From: Candidatus Binatia bacterium
Lineage (GTDB): Bacteria > Eisenbacteria > RBG-16-71-46 > SZUA-252
Reading direction: 5' to 3'
Assembly (NCBI GenBank): GCA_035631035.1
Contig: DASQJL010000062.1
Span: 1-64,000, forward strand
DNA: 64,000 bases
Under the pieces are notes generated by a model that was not told the origin of the DNA, ran no database searches, and was given only the letters and a program-made list of their open reading frames with translations. Shown one piece after another: positions 8,406-17,666 of the stretch. Position 1 is the first letter of the stretch. Each line of letters starts with the position of its first letter. A program made the translations under genes and the position numbers.

Positions 8406-9306
8406 CGCGCTCGCCCTGGCCCAGAGCGGCCACGTGCGCGAGCGCCTGGCGAACGGCGCTCCCGACGACATCCCGCTCGAGGTGATCGAGACCTCCGGCG
8501 ACCGCAATCCGATGGCCTCCCTCCGCCGCTTCGGCGGCAAGGGGATCTTCACCAAGGAGATCGAGGAGGCGCTGCTGCTGGGCCGCGTGGACCTCGCGGT
8601 CCATTCGCTCAAGGACCTGCCGACCGAGATGACGGCCGGGCTCATGATCGGCGCGATGCTCCCCCGCGAGGACCCCCGCGACGCGGTGATCGCGCGCGGA
8701 GGAACGCCGCTCGAGAAGCTCCCTGCCGGCGCCACGGTGGGCACCTCTTCGCTCCGGCGAAAGGCGCAGCTCCTGGCGAAGCGGCCCGATCTGAACGTCG
8801 TGGACCTGCGGGGGAACGTGCCCACCCGGATCGCGAGGCTCGAAGAGGGGCGTTTCGACGCGATCGTCGTGGCGGCCGCGGGGCTCCGCCGGCTGAACCT
8901 GATCGACCGCGCCACCGAGCTCCTGGACGACGCCTTCATGCTCCCCGCGCCCGGGCAGGGCGTGGTGGCGATCCAGATCCGCGAGGGGGATCCGGAGACG
9001 GCGGCGGCGGTGGGCAAGCTGCACGATCCCGGCGCCGCCGCGGAGGCCGCGGCCGAGCGGTCGCTCCTCTCCGCGCTGGGCGGCGGCTGCCTGGTCCCGA
9101 TCGGCGCACGCGCGAAGATCGAGGACGGCACCGTCACGCTCGCGGGCTTCGTCGGCGATCCCTCGGGACGGCCGGCGCTGCGGCGCACGGCGCGCGGTCC
9201 CGCCTCCGACCCGGAAGCGGTGGGGCGCGAGCTGGCGCGGATGCTCCTCCACGAGGGCGCGCGCGCGATCCTGGACCGGGCCCGTGGCGACGAGGTCTTT
9301 CCGTGA
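8383..9306 (+). CDS. hemC: Hydroxymethylbilane synthase (porphobilinogen deaminase)
   Basis: 307 aa. It joins four porphobilinogens into hydroxymethylbilane. The start MRIGTRGSALALAQ is typical, HSLKDLPTEM carries the conserved active-site region, and the dipyrromethane cofactor cysteine is in LGGGCLVPIGA. The ATG at 8383 lies inside the end of hemA, giving a 23-nt overlap. The stop overlaps hemD by 4 nt. Confidence 0.96.
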   Translation: MRIGTRGSALALAQSGHVRERLANGAPDDIPLEVIETSGDRNPMASLRRFGGKGIFTKEIEEALLLGRVDLAVHSLKDLPTEMTAGLMIGAMLPREDPRDAVIARGGTPLEKLPAGATVGTSSLRRKAQLLAKRPDLNVVDLRGNVPTRIARLEEGRFDAIVVAAAGLRRLNLIDRATELLDDAFMLPAPGQGVVAIQIREGDPETAAAVGKLHDPGAAAEAAAERSLLSALGGGCLVPIGARAKIEDGTVTLAGFVGDPSGRPALRRTARGPASDPEAVGRELARMLLHEGARAILDRARGDEVFP

Positions 9307-10088
9307 GCGAGCCGCGTCCCCTCCTGGTCGTGGCGCGGAGCGAGCCCTCCGACGACGAACTGATCCGCGCCGCCGAAAGCCAGGGATTCGACGTGGCGCG
9401 GCTCGAGCTGTTCGAGACGCGCCCCGGCGGGCAGGTGGACGCGCTGGCGGAACGCTTGCAGCGCGTCGAGCCGGGCACCGCCGTGGCATGGACCAGCCGC
9501 CGCGCGGCGGTGGTGCTGGCGCAGACGGCGCTCCCCAAGCGGCGCGAGGCGCTCCAGGCGATGCCGCTCTACGCGGTCGGGGAGGAGAGCGCTGCGCCGA
9601 TCCGCGGCGAGGGGCTGGAGGTCTTGGTGCCCGGCAGCGGTCTGGGCGCGGGACATCTGGCCGCCTACCTGGTCGAGCACGCGCAGGGACTGGGCGTGAA
9701 ACGCGTCCTCTTCCTGCATGGGGATCGCGCGCTGGCCGATTTTCCGGACGCGCTCACGCGCGCCGGGATTCACGTGGAGAAATACGAGCTCTATCGCACG
9801 GTCTACCTGCCGGCCGACCCCGCGCCGGTGGTGCGGGCCCTCGACGCGCGGCGTCCTTGCGTCATCGCCTACTACAGTCCCTCGGGCATCGCGGGGCTGG
9901 AGCGGCTGCTCGACCCCGCGACCGGCGAGGTGCTCCATTCGGAAGCGATCGCGATCGCGCGGGGGGAAACGACCTACCAGGCGCTCCTGCGCTGGGGGTA
10001 CGCGCATGCCGTGCGCCCCACGGGCGCCCGGCGGCATGACGCCTTCGTTCTCGACGCGATACAATCGGTATCGAGGAGCCCTCATTGA
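9303..10088 (+). CDS. hemD: Uroporphyrinogen-III synthase
   Basis: 261 aa. It closes hydroxymethylbilane with inversion of ring D to uroporphyrinogen III. HemD is poorly conserved, but the two-lobed fold is visible: an N-terminal lobe with [13 protein letters not shown] and a second lobe with [10 protein letters not shown] and [17 protein letters not shown], ending in [16 protein letters not shown]. The position between hemC and hemB, with 4-nt overlaps on both sides, supports the call. It is a single-domain protein, not fused to CobA as in some bacteria. Confidence 0.9.
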   Translation: MSEPRPLLVVARSEPSDDELIRAAESQGFDVARLELFETRPGGQVDALAERLQRVEPGTAVAWTSRRAAVVLAQTALPKRREALQAMPLYAVGEESAAPIRGEGLEVLVPGSGLGAGHLAAYLVEHAQGLGVKRVLFLHGDRALADFPDALTRAGIHVEKYELYRTVYLPADPAPVVRALDARRPCVIAYYSPSGIAGLERLLDPATGEVLHSEAIAIARGETTYQALLRWGYAHAVRPTGARRHDAFVLDAIQSVSRSPH

Positions 10089-11068
10089 CCTTCCCGACCA
10101 CACGACTCCGCCGCCTGCGCGCGACCCCCGCGCTCCGCGCCATGACGCGGGAGACCACGCTCGACGCCGCCGACCTGGTGGCGCCGCTCTTCGTCGCGCA
10201 CGGCGACACGGCGCGCCGCGAGATCGGCTCGATGCCCGGACACGCCCAGCTCTCGGTGAAGGAAGCGGTGCGCGAGGCGAAGACGCTCGCGGAATTGGGC
10301 GTGGGCGGCGTGATCCTCTTCGGCATCCCGAGAGCCAAGGACGCCGAGGGGAGCGAGGCGTACGCCGAGGACGGCATCGTCCCGCGCGCGCTCCGCGCCA
10401 TCAAGGAGGCGGTCCCGGAGCTGCTCCTCTGGGCCGACGTCTGTCTCTGCGAATACACCGACCACGGGCACTGCGGCCTGATCCGGGACGGGCGCGTGGA
10501 CAACGACCGCACCCTCCCGCTCTTGGCGCGCGCCTCGGTCGCCTACGCGCGCGCGGGCGCCGACCTGATCGCCCCGAGCGACATGATGGACGGACGCGTG
10601 GGCTCCATCCGCCGCGCGCTGGACGAGGCGGGGCTGGACGACACGCCGATCGTGGCCTACTCCGCCAAGTACGCGAGCGCGTTCTACGGGCCCTTCCGCG
10701 AAGCCGCCGAGTCGGCGCCGCAATTCGGCGACCGGCGCGGCTACCAGATGGACCCGGCGAACGGGGATGAGGCGGTGCGCGAGGTGGCGCTGGACATCGA
10801 GGAAGGGGCCGACATGGTGATGGTGAAGCCGGCGCTCCCCTACCTCGACGTGATCCGCCGCGTGAAGGAGCGCTTCGGCATGCCGGTCGCCGCGTACAAC
10901 GTGTCCGGGGAGTACTCGATGATCAAGGCCGCCGCCGAGCGCGGCTGGCTGGACGGAGAGCGCGCCGCCCTCGAGGTGCTCACCTCGATCCGCCGCGCGG
11001 GCGCCGACGTGATCCTGACCTACTTCGCGAAAGAGGTCGCTCCCCTCCTGGGAAGGAGCGCGCGATGA
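10085..11068 (+). CDS. hemB: Delta-aminolevulinic acid dehydratase (porphobilinogen synthase)
   Basis: 327 aa. It condenses two aminolevulinates to porphobilinogen. The cysteine motif [16 protein letters not shown] indicates a zinc-type active site. The Schiff-base lysines are in [16 protein letters not shown] and [10 protein letters not shown]. The start is a TTG overlapping the hemD stop by 4 nt (the first codon reads ttg at 10085), and the stop overlaps hemL by 4 nt. Confidence 0.96.
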   Translation: MTFPTTRLRRLRATPALRAMTRETTLDAADLVAPLFVAHGDTARREIGSMPGHAQLSVKEAVREAKTLAELGVGGVILFGIPRAKDAEGSEAYAEDGIVPRALRAIKEAVPELLLWADVCLCEYTDHGHCGLIRDGRVDNDRTLPLLARASVAYARAGADLIAPSDMMDGRVGSIRRALDEAGLDDTPIVAYSAKYASAFYGPFREAAESAPQFGDRRGYQMDPANGDEAVREVALDIEEGADMVMVKPALPYLDVIRRVKERFGMPVAAYNVSGEYSMIKAAAERGWLDGERAALEVLTSIRRAGADVILTYFAKEVAPLLGRSAR

Positions 11069-12405
11069 GCGGCCCCCGACCCGGAGAGCGGCCGGTGACC
11101 ACCGCGGGAGTCCCGGCGCGCACCCGCGAAAGCGAGATCCTCGCGCGACGCGCCGAGGGACTGCTGCCCGGCGGCGTGGATTCTCCGGTGCGCGCCTTCA
11201 AGGGCGTGGGCGGGACGCCGCGCTTCATAGCCTCGGCGAAGGGCGCCGTCATGACCGACGCCGACGGCAACCGTCTCCTCGACTACGTGCTGGGCTGGGG
11301 ACCGCTCCTCCTGGGGCACGCGCATCCCAAGGTCGTGGAAGCGGTGAAGCGCCAGGCCGACCAGGGCACCCTCTACGGGGCCAGCACGCGACTCGAGGTG
11401 GAGCTGGCCGAGCGGGTGCGCCGCTTCGTTCCGGCGGCGGAACGGATCCGATTCGTCTCCACCGGCACCGAGGCGACGATGAGCGCCCTGCGCGTGGCGC
11501 GGGCCGCCACCGGACGGAGCGCCTACGTGAAGCTGGACGGCTGCTACCACGGCCACGCCGATTCGTTCCTGATCCAGGCGGGCTCGGGCGTCGCGACGCT
11601 CGGGATCCCCGACTCGCCGGGCGTGCCGGAGAGCACCGCCCGGGAGGCGCGCATCGCCTCGTACAACGACCTCGACTCCGTGGCCGCGCTCTTCGAGCGC
11701 GAGCCCCAGGGAATCGGGGCCGTCATCGTGGAGCCGGTGATCGGCAACTACGGGGTGCTCACGCCCGAGCCGGGCTTCCTTCCGGGGCTTCGCTCGCTCT
11801 GCGACCGCCACGGCGCGGTCCTCATCTTCGACGAGGTGATGACCGGCTTTCGGGTGGCGCGCGGCGGCGCGGCCGAGCGCTACGGCGTCCGCCCCGACCT
11901 GGTCACGCTGGGCAAGGTGATCGGCGGGGGCCTTCCGCTCGCGGCCTTCGCCGGCCGCGCCGACCTGATGGAGCGCGTCGCGCCGCAGGGGCCCGTCTAC
12001 CAGGCCGGCACCTATTCCGGAAACCCGCTCTCGATGGCCGCCGGCAACGCCGCCCTCGAGACGCTCGAGCAGGACCCCGATCTCTTCCGCCGGGTGGAGG
12101 CGCGCACCACGCTGCTCGCCGCGGGCTTCCGCGAGATCCTCACGCGCCGGCGGATCCCCGGGACGGTGAACGCGGTGGGCTCGATGTGGACGATCTTCTT
12201 CGGCCCCGCCCGCGTGACCTCGATGAAGGACGTGCGCTCGGCCGACAAGCCGCGGTTCGCCCGTTTCTTCCACGGCATGCTGGAGCGCGGCATCTACCTT
12301 CCGCCCTCCGCGTTCGAGAGCGCATTCCTTTCCGACGCGCACACCGATGAGGATATCGACAGGACCCTGGAAGCCGCCGACGAAGCGATGGAGGGGCTCA
12401 CGTGA
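11065..12405 (+). CDS. hemL: Glutamate-1-semialdehyde 2,1-aminomutase
   Basis: 446 aa, PLP enzyme of aminotransferase class III. It converts the HemA product to 5-aminolevulinate. [15 protein letters not shown] is the conserved cofactor phosphate region, [12 protein letters not shown] carries the aspartate that binds the pyridine nitrogen, and the PLP lysine is in [29 protein letters not shown] at the N-terminus separates it from ordinary aminotransferases. The length is normal. It overlaps hemB and hemE by 4 nt each. Confidence 0.96.
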   Translation: MSGPRPGERPVTTAGVPARTRESEILARRAEGLLPGGVDSPVRAFKGVGGTPRFIASAKGAVMTDADGNRLLDYVLGWGPLLLGHAHPKVVEAVKRQADQGTLYGASTRLEVELAERVRRFVPAAERIRFVSTGTEATMSALRVARAATGRSAYVKLDGCYHGHADSFLIQAGSGVATLGIPDSPGVPESTAREARIASYNDLDSVAALFEREPQGIGAVIVEPVIGNYGVLTPEPGFLPGLRSLCDRHGAVLIFDEVMTGFRVARGGAAERYGVRPDLVTLGKVIGGGLPLAAFAGRADLMERVAPQGPVYQAGTYSGNPLSMAAGNAALETLEQDPDLFRRVEARTTLLAAGFREILTRRRIPGTVNAVGSMWTIFFGPARVTSMKDVRSADKPRFARFFHGMLERGIYLPPSAFESAFLSDAHTDEDIDRTLEAADEAMEGLT

Positions 12406-13451
12406 CCCAGCTCGCGCCCGCTTACCCGTTCCTCCGCGCCTGCCGCGGCGAGCCCAGCGCGGAGACGCCGATCTGGATCATGCGCCAGGCCGGACGCTAC
12501 CTGCCCGAGTACCGCGCGCTTCGCGAGAAGCACGGGTTCCTCGAGTTCTGCACCGTGCCCGAGTTGTGCGCCGAGGTCACGGCGCAGCCGATCGACCGCT
12601 TCGGCTTCGACGCGGCGATCCTTTTCTCGGACATCCTGATTCCGGTGATCGGGCTGGGCGTGCCGATCGCCTTCAATCCGGGCCCCGTGCTCGACTTCCA
12701 CATCGAGCGCCGCGAGGACGTCGCCCGGCTCCACTGGAAGGGAGCCGCCGAATCGACGCCCCACGTGCGGCCGGTGATCCGCGCCGTGCGCGAGCGGCTC
12801 GCGGGACGCGTGCCGCTGATCGGCTTCGGCGGCGCCCCCTTCACGCTGGCGTCCTACCTGGTCGAGGACGGCCGCGCGAAGGACCTGACCAAGACGCGCT
12901 CGTTCCTCTCGCGCGATCCGGAATGGTTCGCGCGGCTCCTGGACATCATCGTCGAAGCCACGATCGACTACCTGAAAGCGCAGATCGCGGCGGGCGTGGA
13001 CGCCATCATGCTGTTCGACACGCAGGCAGGAGCGCTTCCGCCGGCGGAGTTCGCGCGCACCGCGGCGGCTTCGGCCGCGCGCGTGCTCGCGGCCCTCCCC
13101 AAGAGCACGCCGACGATCTACTTCGCGCTGGCTCCGGCGGTGGGACACCTGGAGGCGCTCCGCTCCATCCGCGCCGACGTCTATGGCCTGGACTACCGCG
13201 TGTCGGTCAGCCAGGCGCGCGCCATCCTGGGGCAGAGCCACGGGGTGCAGGGCAATCTCGATCCCGCGGTGCTCCTCGGGCCGCCGGAGGAGATCGTGGT
13301 GCAGGCCGAGTCGATCCTGCGAGAAAACGCGGGGCGGCCGGGGTTCATCTTCAACCTGGGGCATGGCATCTGGCCGGAGACGCCGGTCGAGAGCGTGTCC
13401 CTGCTCGTCCAGACCGTCCGGCGCTTCCGCGCTCCCGCGGGGATCCCATGA
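12402..13451 (+). CDS. hemE: Uroporphyrinogen decarboxylase
   Basis: 349 aa. It decarboxylates the four acetate side chains of uroporphyrinogen III to coproporphyrinogen III. The family signature PIWIMRQAGRYLPEYR is at residues 25-40, the catalytic aspartate is in FGFDAAILFSDI, and GFGGAPFTLASYLVE is conserved. The GTG start overlaps hemL by 4 nt, and the stop overlaps the hemN ATG in ATGA. Confidence 0.96.
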   Translation: MTQLAPAYPFLRACRGEPSAETPIWIMRQAGRYLPEYRALREKHGFLEFCTVPELCAEVTAQPIDRFGFDAAILFSDILIPVIGLGVPIAFNPGPVLDFHIERREDVARLHWKGAAESTPHVRPVIRAVRERLAGRVPLIGFGGAPFTLASYLVEDGRAKDLTKTRSFLSRDPEWFARLLDIIVEATIDYLKAQIAAGVDAIMLFDTQAGALPPAEFARTAAASAARVLAALPKSTPTIYFALAPAVGHLEALRSIRADVYGLDYRVSVSQARAILGQSHGVQGNLDPAVLLGPPEEIVVQAESILRENAGRPGFIFNLGHGIWPETPVESVSLLVQTVRRFRAPAGIP

Positions 13452-14863
13452 GCGACGCTTCGAATTCCAAGCCCGCGCCCGCCTCGGTCACGGCCGACTT
13501 GCTCGCCAAGTACGACCGCCCGGGGCCGCGCTACACCTCGTATCCCACCGCGGTCGAGTTCCACGAAGGGTTCGACGCGAAGCGCTACATCGCCAAGCTG
13601 GAGGAGGCGGCGCGGAAGCCCGAAGAGCCGCTCTCGCTCTACGTCCACCTCCCCTTCTGCCGGGAGCGGTGCAGCTTCTGCGGGTGCAACGTGATCATCA
13701 CGCAGAAGCCGGGCGTGGCGGACGCCTACCTGGACGACCTGGAGCGCGAGGTGAATCTCGTGGCCGACCGGCTCGGGAAGCGGACGCGCCTGGTGCAGTA
13801 CCACTGGGGCGGCGGCACGCCGACCTATCTCTCGCTGGAGCAGATGCGGCGCGTCTGGAACATGATCGCCAAGCGATTCACCTTCGCGGACGACGCCGAG
13901 ATCGCGATCGAGGTGGACCCGCGCGTCACGACGCGCCGCCAGGCGGAGCTGCTCCGCGAGCTGGGCTTCAACCGGATCTCGATGGGCGTCCAGGATTTCG
14001 ATTCCGACGTCCAGGAGGCGGTGAACCGCTACCAGACCTTCAACCAGACGCGCGACCTGCACCTGTACATGCGGGAGCTGGGCTTCGAATCGATCAACTT
14101 CGACTTCATCTACGGGCTGCCCCACCAGACGCAGGCGACCTTCCGGAAGACGATCGAGCTGGCGCTGGAGCTGCGCCCCGACCGCGTGGCCGTCTACTCC
14201 TACGCGTTCGTGCCCTGGATCAAGGCGCACCAGAAAGCGATCCGCCCCGAGGACCTGCCCCCGCGCGACGTGAAGCTGCAGCTCTTCGGCATCGCGCACG
14301 AGCTGTTCCTGGGCGCGGGCTACCAGCAGATCGGCATGGACCACTTCGCGCTGCCGACCGACTCGCTGGCCGTGTCGGCGCGAAACCGGGCCCTCTTCCG
14401 GAATTTCATGGGCTACACGACGCACCCCGCGCGCGACTACATCGGCTTCGGGGTCTCCTCGATCGGAGACCTGGGCGGCGCGTTCGCGCAGAACACGAAG
14501 AAGCTGAACCGGTACAAGGACGCGCTGGACCAGGGCCTTCCCCCGATCGAGCGCGGCTTCGAGCGCAGCCGGGACGACGAGATCCGCCGGGACGTGATCC
14601 AGGAGCTGATGTGCAACTTCCACCTGGACATCCCGCTGATCGAGAAGCGCTACGGGATCCGCTTCGCCGAGTACTTCGCCGACGCCCTCCGCGAGCTGGA
14701 CGAGAGCGGTCCGGTGCAGCACGGCTTCGTGCGCCGGAACGAGAAGGAGATCGAGGTGACCGAGGCGGGACGGCTCTTCGTGCGGAACGTCTGCATGGCG
14801 TTCGACGCCTATCAGAAGAAGAACGAGGCCGAGAAGAAGCCGATCTTCTCCCGGACAGTCTAG
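13448..14863 (+). CDS. hemN: Oxygen-independent coproporphyrinogen-III oxidase
   Basis: 471 aa radical SAM enzyme that turns coproporphyrinogen III into protoporphyrinogen IX without oxygen. The cluster motif is C71-x3-C75-x2-C78-x-C80 (CRERCSFCGC). RYTSYPTAVEF at 28-38 is typical of genuine HemN and is missing in HemW look-alikes. The ATG at 13448 sits in the ATGA overlap with hemE; the frame is open further upstream, but only inside hemE. A hairpin follows the stop before hemH. The pathway then continues with the usually oxygen-dependent HemY nearby, so the organism pairs an anaerobic step with an aerobic one. Confidence 0.95.
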   Translation: MSDASNSKPAPASVTADLLAKYDRPGPRYTSYPTAVEFHEGFDAKRYIAKLEEAARKPEEPLSLYVHLPFCRERCSFCGCNVIITQKPGVADAYLDDLEREVNLVADRLGKRTRLVQYHWGGGTPTYLSLEQMRRVWNMIAKRFTFADDAEIAIEVDPRVTTRRQAELLRELGFNRISMGVQDFDSDVQEAVNRYQTFNQTRDLHLYMRELGFESINFDFIYGLPHQTQATFRKTIELALELRPDRVAVYSYAFVPWIKAHQKAIRPEDLPPRDVKLQLFGIAHELFLGAGYQQIGMDHFALPTDSLAVSARNRALFRNFMGYTTHPARDYIGFGVSSIGDLGGAFAQNTKKLNRYKDALDQGLPPIERGFERSRDDEIRRDVIQELMCNFHLDIPLIEKRYGIRFAEYFADALRELDESGPVQHGFVRRNEKEIEVTEAGRLFVRNVCMAFDAYQKKNEAEKKPIFSRTV

Positions 14864-14885
14864 CGGGCCGGGCTTGCCCGGCCCG
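14864..14885 (+). terminator. Intra-operon hairpin between hemN and hemH
   Basis: Directly after the hemN stop codon lies a perfect inverted repeat with two 10-nt arms (CGGGCCGGGC and its complement) and a TT loop. There is no T-tract behind it, so it is not a classic terminator. It may protect the upstream message end or reduce readthrough into hemH, 36 nt further on. Confidence 0.4.
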
Positions 14886-14920
14886 TCTGAGCCACTACCC
14901 TTCGCACGAGAAACAACTGC

Positions 14921-15910
14921 ATGAAAACAGGGATCCTGCTCCTCAACCTCGGCGGCCCCGACACGCTGGACGCGGTGCGCCCCTTCCTGGTGCGGCTCTT
15001 CAGCGACCGCGAGATCATCCGGCTCCCCGGCGGCCCGGTGGGCCAGTGGTTCATCGGGCGGATGATCGCGGTCAAGCGCACCAAGGAAGTGCAGGAGAAC
15101 TATCACAAGATCGGCGGGGGCTCTCCGATCGTCTGCTGGAGCACCCTCCAGGGCGAGGGGATGGTCCAGCGCCTGCGCGCGCGCGGACACGACGTGGAGT
15201 ACGCGCTCGCCATGCGCTACTGGAATCCCGACACCGACGCCGCTTTGGATCGGCTGGAATCGCTGGGCTGCGACCGGCTGGTGGCGCTCACGATGTATCC
15301 GCACTACTCGGTGGCGACGACTGGTTCGTCCATGGCGGAATTGCTGCGCGTGATGAAGCGCCGGAAGACCCGGCTTCCCCTCACGCGAATCGAGACCTGG
15401 TACGACCATCCGGGATATCTCGACGCCCTGGCCGCGCGCGTGCGCGCCAGCCTCGACACCTTCCCGCCGGGCTCGCGCCCGATGCTCCTCTTCTCCGCGC
15501 ACGGACTGCCCAAGCACTTCATCGACGACGGCGACCCCTACTGCGAGCACATCCGGGTCACGCTGGACGGCGTGCGCGCCAGGCTCCCCGAGCTGCCCTG
15601 GACGATCGGCTACCAGAGCCGCGTGGGTCCGGTGGAGTGGATCGGCCCGAGCACCGACCAGGTGATCGACCGGCTGGGACGCGAAGGGGTGAAGGACGTG
15701 CTCGCGGTGCCGATCTCGTTCGTCTCCGACCACATCGAGACGCTCTACGAAGTCGACATGCTCTACGGAGATCAGGCGAAGAAGGTGGGCATCGTCAACT
15801 TCCGCCGCCCCGAGGGGCTGAACGACTTCCCCCCATTCCTGGACGCGCTCGCGTCGGTGGTGGAGCCGGCACTCGCGCAAACCGGCGAGCCGGTGCTGGC
15901 TGCGGGGTAG
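14921..15910 (+). CDS. hemH: Ferrochelatase
   Basis: 329 aa. It inserts ferrous iron into protoporphyrin IX to make protohaem. The start MKTGILLLNLGGPDTLDAVRPFL is characteristic. The catalytic histidine is in LLFSAHGLP and the metal-guiding glutamate region is SDHIETLYEVD. It lies 57 nt behind hemN with the hairpin in between and is the last gene of the rightward haem run. It converges with the metallo-beta-lactamase-like gene. Confidence 0.95.
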   Translation: MKTGILLLNLGGPDTLDAVRPFLVRLFSDREIIRLPGGPVGQWFIGRMIAVKRTKEVQENYHKIGGGSPIVCWSTLQGEGMVQRLRARGHDVEYALAMRYWNPDTDAALDRLESLGCDRLVALTMYPHYSVATTGSSMAELLRVMKRRKTRLPLTRIETWYDHPGYLDALAARVRASLDTFPPGSRPMLLFSAHGLPKHFIDDGDPYCEHIRVTLDGVRARLPELPWTIGYQSRVGPVEWIGPSTDQVIDRLGREGVKDVLAVPISFVSDHIETLYEVDMLYGDQAKKVGIVNFRRPEGLNDFPPFLDALASVVEPALAQTGEPVLAAG

Positions 15911-15967
15911 ATAGCTGGCCTGTCGGCCGCGAACGTCAATCATGCACAACATGCGTAAACGAGATTC

Positions 15968-15985
15968 ACCGCCGCTAGCGGCGGT
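15968..15985. terminator. Palindrome between convergent genes, possible bidirectional terminator
   Basis: ACCGCCGCTAGCGGCGGT is a perfect 18-nt palindrome in the 119-nt gap between hemH and the convergent gene at 16030. It is followed on the plus strand by AAAAA rather than T residues, so the U-tract of a textbook terminator is missing in both directions. Confidence 0.4.
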
Positions 15986-16029
15986 AAAAAGTTGTCCGGT
16001 ATTCTGACGTTCCGAAGGGTGAGCTAGTC

Positions 16030-17619
16030 CTACGGCTTCACACCCGCCGTGGCCTGCGGCAGGGTTCTTCCTCGTAACGTCACCAACGAATCCAGCTCGA
16101 CCCGCGTGAGCATCGCAGGATTTCCCCGCATCGGCCACGACTGCACGATGCGGTCGGCCGCGAGCCCCTCGTCATCCAGTGCCTTCAGGAAGCGCTCGGC
16201 GCGGCGGCTGGCGCGCGTCTTCCCGTCCACCGTGACCCAACCCTGCTCCGTCTCGAACAGCATCCGCTGCTTTGGAAACCAGAAGACCACGAACTCGTTC
16301 GTGTGGTCGGAGCGCGGCCCGATGTTCACGGCGACCAGCCGATTGGTGGAGTCGGCCAGGTCGAAGCGCTTGGCGAAGGTCTGCATGGAGAGGGGCCGTT
16401 TGGCGCGCGCCAGCCGGTCGGGGTGCAGCGTGAAAGCCAGGTCCGACATCTGCCGCACGAAGTGCTCGTTCCCCGGCGTCGTGACGACCGTCGCGCCCTC
16501 CGCCACGAACGCGCGGAGACCCCCCGCGTAGTGCGGGTGGTAGTGGCTGAACAGGAAATAGCGGATCGGCTTGTTCGGGAACTGCCGCTTCGCGGCGTCC
16601 GCGATCCGCTCGCCGTTCTCGCTTCCGACGGCCGCTTCGAGGACCGCGAGCTTGTCCGCGAACTCCACCACCAAGGTCCTCGTGTCGAGGTCGTCCAGGT
16701 CCGCCGACCAGAGCCCCGGTGCCAGGGGCGCGAGCTTCACTTCGGCCCGCATCGAGTCGGCGGGCTCGGGTGGGTCGTAGCCTGGGGGCGACGCCAAAGA
16801 GTCGGGAGCGTCCGTCCGGAACGAGACACGGCGCTCGGCCATCGACCACTGCATGTCGCGCTCGTGGACGATCTGGCGCATCTCGGTGGGAACGAGGCCC
16901 GGTTCCCCGTAGGCGTAGAGGACGCCGTCCCGCACATCGCCCAGTCGGGGATGCGGCCTCGTCGTCATGTACGAGATCACGGCGCCGTCGATGGGCCGCA
17001 GCGTGAGCGCTCCGGACCCGGGTCGGTTATCGCTCAGGAACCAGACGCCTCCCGGTCCGCCGCCGGTCACGCGCGCGCGCGCGGTCGCCGCGCTCGCTCC
17101 GGCCGCTCGCGCCACCTCCCAGGGGAACCCTGCCGTGACCTGGGCCAGGGCCTGCTCGCGCCGCTCCGCACCGATCTCGCGCCACGGGCTGCCCGGGGCG
17201 GAGCGGTAGAGGAGCGTCCCGCCGGCGCCGGCCGGCAAGAGCATCCAGCTTTCCGGCCCGCCGGCCGAATCCCCCTGGATCCACGTGGTCCAGTCCAGAC
17301 GCACCGCCCCTTGGCCGTTCGACAGGAAGCGCTGCCGCGATCGATACGGCTGCTTCTCGCCCGGGGTGCGGAAGTGCCCTTCCAGCTCCAGGACTCCCTC
17401 GTACTGGATCTCGATGCACTTCCCCGGCGCGGGAGCCGGAGAACCGGAGATCGCGGCCTTGAGCTGGGCGGCGAGCAGGGCCGCCGGGGTCGACCTTCCG
17501 GGCGGCGGCGAAGGCTTCCCGGGCGGCGTGCTCCTTCCGGACGGCGGCGACGGCGCGAGAAACGCCGCACACAGGGCGAGTGCGGCGGCGCGGCGAAGGG
17601 ACCAGCGGGTCAGAGGCAT
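16030..17619 (-). CDS. Secreted metallo-beta-lactamase-fold protein with altered metal motif
   Basis: 529 aa with an N-terminal signal peptide (AAALALCAAFLA), then a proline-rich linker, an uncharacterised beta-rich half to about residue 300, and a metallo-beta-lactamase fold in the C-terminal half. The metal motif, usually HxHxDH, reads HYHPHYAGG near residue 358: two histidines remain, but the aspartate is His and the last His is Tyr. SDHTNEFVVFW supplies a later histidine. Hydrolysis is therefore uncertain. The gene sits between hemH and hemY on the opposite strand, with no clear link to haem. The substrate is unknown. Confidence 0.7.
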   Translation of the reverse strand: MPLTRWSLRRAAALALCAAFLAPSPPSGRSTPPGKPSPPPGRSTPAALLAAQLKAAISGSPAPAPGKCIEIQYEGVLELEGHFRTPGEKQPYRSRQRFLSNGQGAVRLDWTTWIQGDSAGGPESWMLLPAGAGGTLLYRSAPGSPWREIGAERREQALAQVTAGFPWEVARAAGASAATARARVTGGGPGGVWFLSDNRPGSGALTLRPIDGAVISYMTTRPHPRLGDVRDGVLYAYGEPGLVPTEMRQIVHERDMQWSMAERRVSFRTDAPDSLASPPGYDPPEPADSMRAEVKLAPLAPGLWSADLDDLDTRTLVVEFADKLAVLEAAVGSENGERIADAAKRQFPNKPIRYFLFSHYHPHYAGGLRAFVAEGATVVTTPGNEHFVRQMSDLAFTLHPDRLARAKRPLSMQTFAKRFDLADSTNRLVAVNIGPRSDHTNEFVVFWFPKQRMLFETEQGWVTVDGKTRASRRAERFLKALDDEGLAADRIVQSWPMRGNPAMLTRVELDSLVTLRGRTLPQATAGVKP

Positions 17620-17666
17620 GCCTCAGAACACTAGGGCCTTCCGGCGCGGAACGCTAGTATCCGCGC

